Shown here: piece after piece, positions 60,691-64,000 of the stretch
Layout: each line of letters starts with the position of its first letter
Numbering within the stretch: the first letter of the stretch is position 1
From: a virus
DNA: 64,000 bases
Virus record (IMG/VR): IMGVR_UViG_3300020220_000008
Coordinates: 87,973-151,972 of that record
Strand: one strand, 5' to 3'
The notes under the pieces: generated by a model
Database searches by the model: none
Told to the model about the DNA's origin: nothing
Seen by the model: only the letters and a program-made list of their open reading frames with translations
Translations under genes and position numbers: made by a program

Positions 60691-60721
60691 AAAAAAAGGT
60701 CAGATTTCTCTGACCTTTTTT
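60691..60721 (-). terminator. Strong terminator after the major capsid gene
   Basis: GGTCAGA, four-base loop, TCTGACC, flanked by A and T tracts on both sides, so it can act in either direction. It lies 20 nt after the capsid stop on the minus strand and separates capsid from HNH transcription. Confidence 0.9.
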
Positions 60722-60740
60722 CTTATAAAACTTTAATTGA

Positions 60741-62678
60741 TTATCTCAATTCTCTCAAATCGAATGTTCTAACACCATCCACGGTAATTCTCCCGTAGAA
60801 TCTGTTGTTCACCATCTTCTTCGCGTATCTGGTCATAATACCTTTGATTGGCGTAAAGTTGAATGGGTTATACATTGTAGGTGTTAATTGTAGAGGAACA
60901 TACGGTGCGTAAATGTAACCTGTGTCTAATAATGAAGTTCCTTTGTGTCCGATCAAAACTTGGTTTGGTGGGAAGTAAGGATCACGATAAACTTGGTAAC
61001 GTCCTGAAAGTGTACCTACTCTTTCAATACCCATGTTGTATTGGTCTTGCTCAGGAGCCGCGTTAGATACGTGGAAGTATTCTAAATCGTCAAAGATAGC
61101 AGAAACCTCAGATGATACAACAATCCAGTTAGCTCCACCTCTCAAAGTAGATTTGTGGATTTGTGCTGACAATTGGTTGATTGCAGTAATCATAGTTTGG
61201 TTCCAATCTTTCTGAGTATAAGAAACTTGGTTGTTGATTCTTCTCCATCCGTTGTAGTCCCAACGTAACTGCCATGCCGCTCCTTTTCTCAAGTCACGTA
61301 AGATTTCACGGTCAATTTCAGCTGCAACTTGCTCTGATAACAAAGCCGTCAATTCGGCCTCAGCATCAATGTTGTGGAATGCAGCAACGTCTTGTGCTAA
61401 CTCAGGTGACCACTGTGCTCTTAGTTTTCTTTCTGTAACAGATACAGTTACTGACTCAAGGTCAAAAGAAACCTCACCAATTTGATCTTCAAATTCCAAA
61501 TTGGCATATCTTCTATACCATGCGGTAAATGAAGATGCTGATGATCCTGATGAGATTGTTGTCCCTGTATATCCGTCTAACGAAGTCGCATCACAATCAG
61601 CACATACAGGACAAGATAAATCAACCTCTAACCAAATACAACCATTTTCATCACAAATGTCATTATAGTTACCACCATTACCACCGTTAGATGGACTGTT
61701 TGGATAACCTGACGCATTTGTGAACACAGTTGCTGCGTTGCTACCATATTTTACAATACCTTTACCATAGATTTGAGTTACAACTCTAAATAATAGAGGA
61801 GCGTAAACTGTGGATCCATTATAAGTAGTTGTTGTTACACTACAAGGTGTTGTTGCTGCTGAGAAACCATTAGCCGCGTAAATTCTAAGGTCAGAAAGGA
61901 ATGACTCAGTGTCCATTTCGTTACCATCAGGACCGATAAGTTTTCCAGCTCCTGAATTCATGAAACCACAAAGTTTAACGATAACTTTTCTATAGTTACC
62001 TGCTGGAATAATTTCACCAGCACCAATGTTAGCGTTTACTAACTCAGAACCGGCCCATGCTTGAACTAACGTAGTTGCAGTGACCGCAGTCCACTTACCT
62101 TTAGAGTAGTCAAATAATCCAGGAGGATCTAATGACGCTTCGTTGCCTTCGTAAAATAAATCGTAAAGATTTTTTTTGTAGTAGTAATCATTGGTAGGAT
62201 ATCCTTGGCTAGGATTGTTCAAATTGGCATTAACCGCTTCTGGTGAACCGATTGGTGCGTAATGATCACCACCCGCTGTTGCGTTAGATGGTGAGGAATT
62301 TGGATAAAGGTTTGCATACGTAGAACTAAGATTTTGATATCCTTGAATACGTGGTACAAAGTAGAACAATTTACCAATAGGTAAATTCATTGCTTGTACT
62401 GATACGATGTCGTTAGCTAACAATTTAGAAAATACACGTCTTACAATCGGGAAAACAACTGTTTCGAATGCTCCATTTGAAGTTCCGTCAGAAGTTGCTT
62501 CGTTGATTAAAAAAGATGCTTGATTTTCGTATAATTGTGCTACGTTTTCTTTTAGGTGACCTCTTAGGCCATCTAAAAAACCTAATTTGTCCCATTTGTT
62601 AATTGTGTCTTCTTTGATAACTTTAAGGTGTTTTAACCCGATGTTACCAACAAGACCTGATTCTAATAAAGCTCCCAT
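60741..62678 (-). CDS. Major capsid protein, T4 gp23-like
   Basis: A 645-residue protein, longer than T4 gp23 (521). The N-terminal 60 residues form the delta region; YENQASFLINE followed by ATSDGTSNG gives a (I/L)-X-E cleavage site after Glu60, comparable with gp23 cleavage after Glu65. PIVRRVFSKLLANDIVSVQA and MNLPIGKLFYFVPRIQGYQ match the gp23 core, and FTPIKGIMTRYAKKMVNNRF the C-terminus. A middle insertion has a Cys cluster (ICDENGC, CPVCADCD). It follows the scaffold-like gene, as gene 23 follows gene 22 in T4. Confidence 0.92.
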   Translation of the reverse strand: MGALLESGLVGNIGLKHLKVIKEDTINKWDKLGFLDGLRGHLKENVAQLYENQASFLINEATSDGTSNGAFETVVFPIVRRVFSKLLANDIVSVQAMNLPIGKLFYFVPRIQGYQNLSSTYANLYPNSSPSNATAGGDHYAPIGSPEAVNANLNNPSQGYPTNDYYYKKNLYDLFYEGNEASLDPPGLFDYSKGKWTAVTATTLVQAWAGSELVNANIGAGEIIPAGNYRKVIVKLCGFMNSGAGKLIGPDGNEMDTESFLSDLRIYAANGFSAATTPCSVTTTTYNGSTVYAPLLFRVVTQIYGKGIVKYGSNAATVFTNASGYPNSPSNGGNGGNYNDICDENGCIWLEVDLSCPVCADCDATSLDGYTGTTISSGSSASSFTAWYRRYANLEFEDQIGEVSFDLESVTVSVTERKLRAQWSPELAQDVAAFHNIDAEAELTALLSEQVAAEIDREILRDLRKGAAWQLRWDYNGWRRINNQVSYTQKDWNQTMITAINQLSAQIHKSTLRGGANWIVVSSEVSAIFDDLEYFHVSNAAPEQDQYNMGIERVGTLSGRYQVYRDPYFPPNQVLIGHKGTSLLDTGYIYAPYVPLQLTPTMYNPFNFTPIKGIMTRYAKKMVNNRFYGRITVDGVRTFDLRELR

Positions 62679-62707
62679 TTTTTTTATTTTATTTTTTAGT
62701 TTATTTT

Positions 62708-64000
62708 TTATTTTATTTTTAACATCAAATCCTTCATTCTTAAAAATTGAGGATTCTCATACGTTTTTGACTCAATTAAGTTTACTGCTGAACCTGTTTC
62801 AACAGATTTATTTACAGTTCTTTCAATTGATTCGGTTAATTTTTGTTCTGAACCTGAACTTACTGAAGATGACAATTCATTTTTAATAGTTCGGTAAAGA
62901 TTTTTAGATTCTTTCAAAGATTCAACATTATCAAATCTTCTTAGAATATTTATTTTTTCTTGTTTAGTTGTTGAGTGTTCAGTGAACAAACGAGTTGCAT
63001 AAGCTAAATTTGAATTAAAAACCGCAACTTCATTGATTTTGGTTCTGAAAACGTCTAAAGCTTTTTTATACTCGTTATTTTTTTCTTTTAACATTTCAAC
63101 TTCTTCATTTATTCTTGTGTGCGGTCTTACTCTGATTTCTTTTCTGTTAACATTTTGATCAGAACCTTTTCTGTTTCCAACTTTATTGGCTCTGGTGTAA
63201 CTATTAGTTCGTACGGCTTCTTTAGTTTCCATTTTTCTAACATTCTTGAAATCACCATTCGTTTCGTCCTTATATTCAAATTTTGCTTTACCTGTTCCCA
63301 TGGCTTTAGTTCCTTTTCCAAAAGCTTCTTTTCTTTTTTCATTAAACCCTCCGCTCATGTTAGGTTTTTTACCATATGCAAATTTAGGACCACGACCAAT
63401 ACCGACACCTTTATTTTTGATTGATTTTTTGGTTTTTTCAACGGCTTCAGCGATTGCATTTTCTAAGTCATCTCCTTCGAATTCATAAACTTTTTCTTCA
63501 CTTCCGTAACCATCTTCTTCTTCAAGACCAATTCCGCCCATCATAGCACCTTTTGCGGCACCAGCCCAAGACCAACCTTCATTATATTCATGTTCAGGCT
63601 CGCTATCTATATCTTCGCCCAATTTATAATCGGATTCGTCATATATGTTCTTACCAAACTTGCTTGAAGTGTCCCCATCCATTTCTATTTCATATATTAC
63701 TTCATTCATTTTTCTTTCTGATTCTCTTAGTCGTATCATATATTCGTTATCACCGTCTTCAAGGTGTAACATTTCACCTTCTTTTTTTATAACGATTCCA
63801 TCATCATCTCCCATTGCTTTGAAAACTTTTAAGACTTCAGCGTCAGAAGCTCCTCTCATATCGATAGTTTCTCCTTCATCATCCATTTCCATGTCTTCAT
63901 CATCCATTTCCATGTCTTCATCATCCATTTCCATGTCTTCATCATCCATTTCCATGTCTTCATCATCCATTTCCATGTCTTCATCATCCATTTCCATGTC
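62708..64000 (-). CDS. Prohead core/scaffold-like protein, N-terminus outside the window
   Basis: Partial gene; the frame is open through the window end. The visible part begins with acidic heptads (EMDDEDM repeated), then more acidic and Gly-rich sequence, a Lys-rich middle and a helical C-terminal 130 residues (EVEMLKEKNNEYKKALDVFR, SSSVSSGSEQKLTESIERTV). Helical acidic composition, place just before the capsid gene, and LTE and LIE sites that a gp21-type protease would cut match T4 gp22-like core proteins. Family assignment is by context and composition. Confidence 0.65.
   Translation of the reverse strand, partial: DMEMDDEDMEMDDEDMEMDDEDMEMDDEDMEMDDEDMEMDDEGETIDMRGASDAEVLKVFKAMGDDDGIVIKKEGEMLHLEDGDNEYMIRLRESERKMNEVIYEIEMDGDTSSKFGKNIYDESDYKLGEDIDSEPEHEYNEGWSWAGAAKGAMMGGIGLEEEDGYGSEEKVYEFEGDDLENAIAEAVEKTKKSIKNKGVGIGRGPKFAYGKKPNMSGGFNEKRKEAFGKGTKAMGTGKAKFEYKDETNGDFKNVRKMETKEAVRTNSYTRANKVGNRKGSDQNVNRKEIRVRPHTRINEEVEMLKEKNNEYKKALDVFRTKINEVAVFNSNLAYATRLFTEHSTTKQEKINILRRFDNVESLKESKNLYRTIKNELSSSVSSGSEQKLTESIERTVNKSVETGSAVNLIESKTYENPQFLRMKDLMLKIK
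63886..64000 (-). repeat. 21-bp tandem repeat encoding EMDDEDM heptads
   Basis: More than five nearly perfect copies of CATCATCCATTTCCATGTCTT (plus-strand reading; 21 bases, two halves CATCATCCAT and TTCCATGTCTT), continuing past the window edge. It gives the acidic N-terminal part of the scaffold-like protein. Confidence 0.9.

Noticed and set aside
63119-63792. Plus-strand frames opposite the scaffold-like gene
   Set aside because: Shadows; the minus-strand frame is continuous, compositionally coherent and in the expected position before the capsid gene.
1-64000. tRNA or rRNA genes
   Set aside because: No cloverleaf or TTCGA-type T-arm context that I could support by eye; a dedicated scan was not possible.

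Overview
ORGANISM. The window is a piece of a large, AT-rich, T4-like myovirus genome. The hallmark genes are a gp43-like family B DNA polymerase, a gp55-like late sigma factor, a gp23-like major capsid protein with a scaffold-like (gp22 position) gene before it, an OB-fold baseplate protein, PhoH, dUTPase, a PolB-type 3'-5' exonuclease and a free-standing HNH endonuclease. Almost no start codon has a Shine-Dalgarno sequence; leaders are A/T-rich. That is typical of Bacteroidota genes, so I infer a Bacteroidota (perhaps flavobacterial) host, but nothing in the window proves it. LAYOUT. 1-5026: SNF2-type helicase with the end of an intein, a zincin/superoxide dismutase/nuclease-like multidomain protein, and a neck-like protein. 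4997-7816 (minus): DNA polymerase with a hairpin in its leader. 7901-13854 (minus): two related adhesin-like virion proteins and three glycosyltransferases. 13886-14195: gene debris. 14270-21340: a giant collagen-like fibre gene with 421 Gly-X-Y triplets, then small virion paralogues. 21341-25897: a GT4/O-heptosyltransferase/FkbM fusion, a GT9 enzyme and a broken GT4 duplicate. 25991-28600 (minus): Pro-Thr-rich and Cys-rich lectin-like virion proteins. 28654-31300: small virion or accessory genes ending at a terminator. 31476-51616: a long plus-strand run holding most glycosyltransferases, a complete GDP-mannose to GDP-fucose pathway, a sugar aminotransferase and nucleotide-sugar activation enzymes, with exonuclease, dUTPase and PhoH among them. 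51613-58804: late sigma factor, then baseplate and virion genes. 58966-64000 (minus): a probable capsid-internal protein, HNH endonuclease, major capsid protein and acidic scaffold. HOW IT MAY WORK. The most interesting content is a self-contained glycosylation programme: about 16 glycosyltransferase genes, two fucosyltransferase families together with the enzymes that make GDP-fucose, a GNAT-GMD fusion beside a sugar aminotransferase, and a TibC-like protein O-heptosyltransferase fused between a GT4 and an FkbM methyltransferase. It lies around a giant Ser/Thr/Asn-rich fibre. I infer that the phage glycosylates its own fibres, or remodels the host envelope. A second theme is capsid-targeted proteins: several proteins share a short N-terminal peptide ending in an (I/L)-X-E site, the cleavage consensus of the T4 prohead protease. 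The same kind of site surrounds the superoxide dismutase domain. A third is a motif, TATTTATA, lying usually 3-20 nt before start codons at the heads of transcription units, which may be the late promoter read by the gp55-like sigma factor. LIMITS. All assignments are from motifs and family knowledge read by eye; no database search was run.
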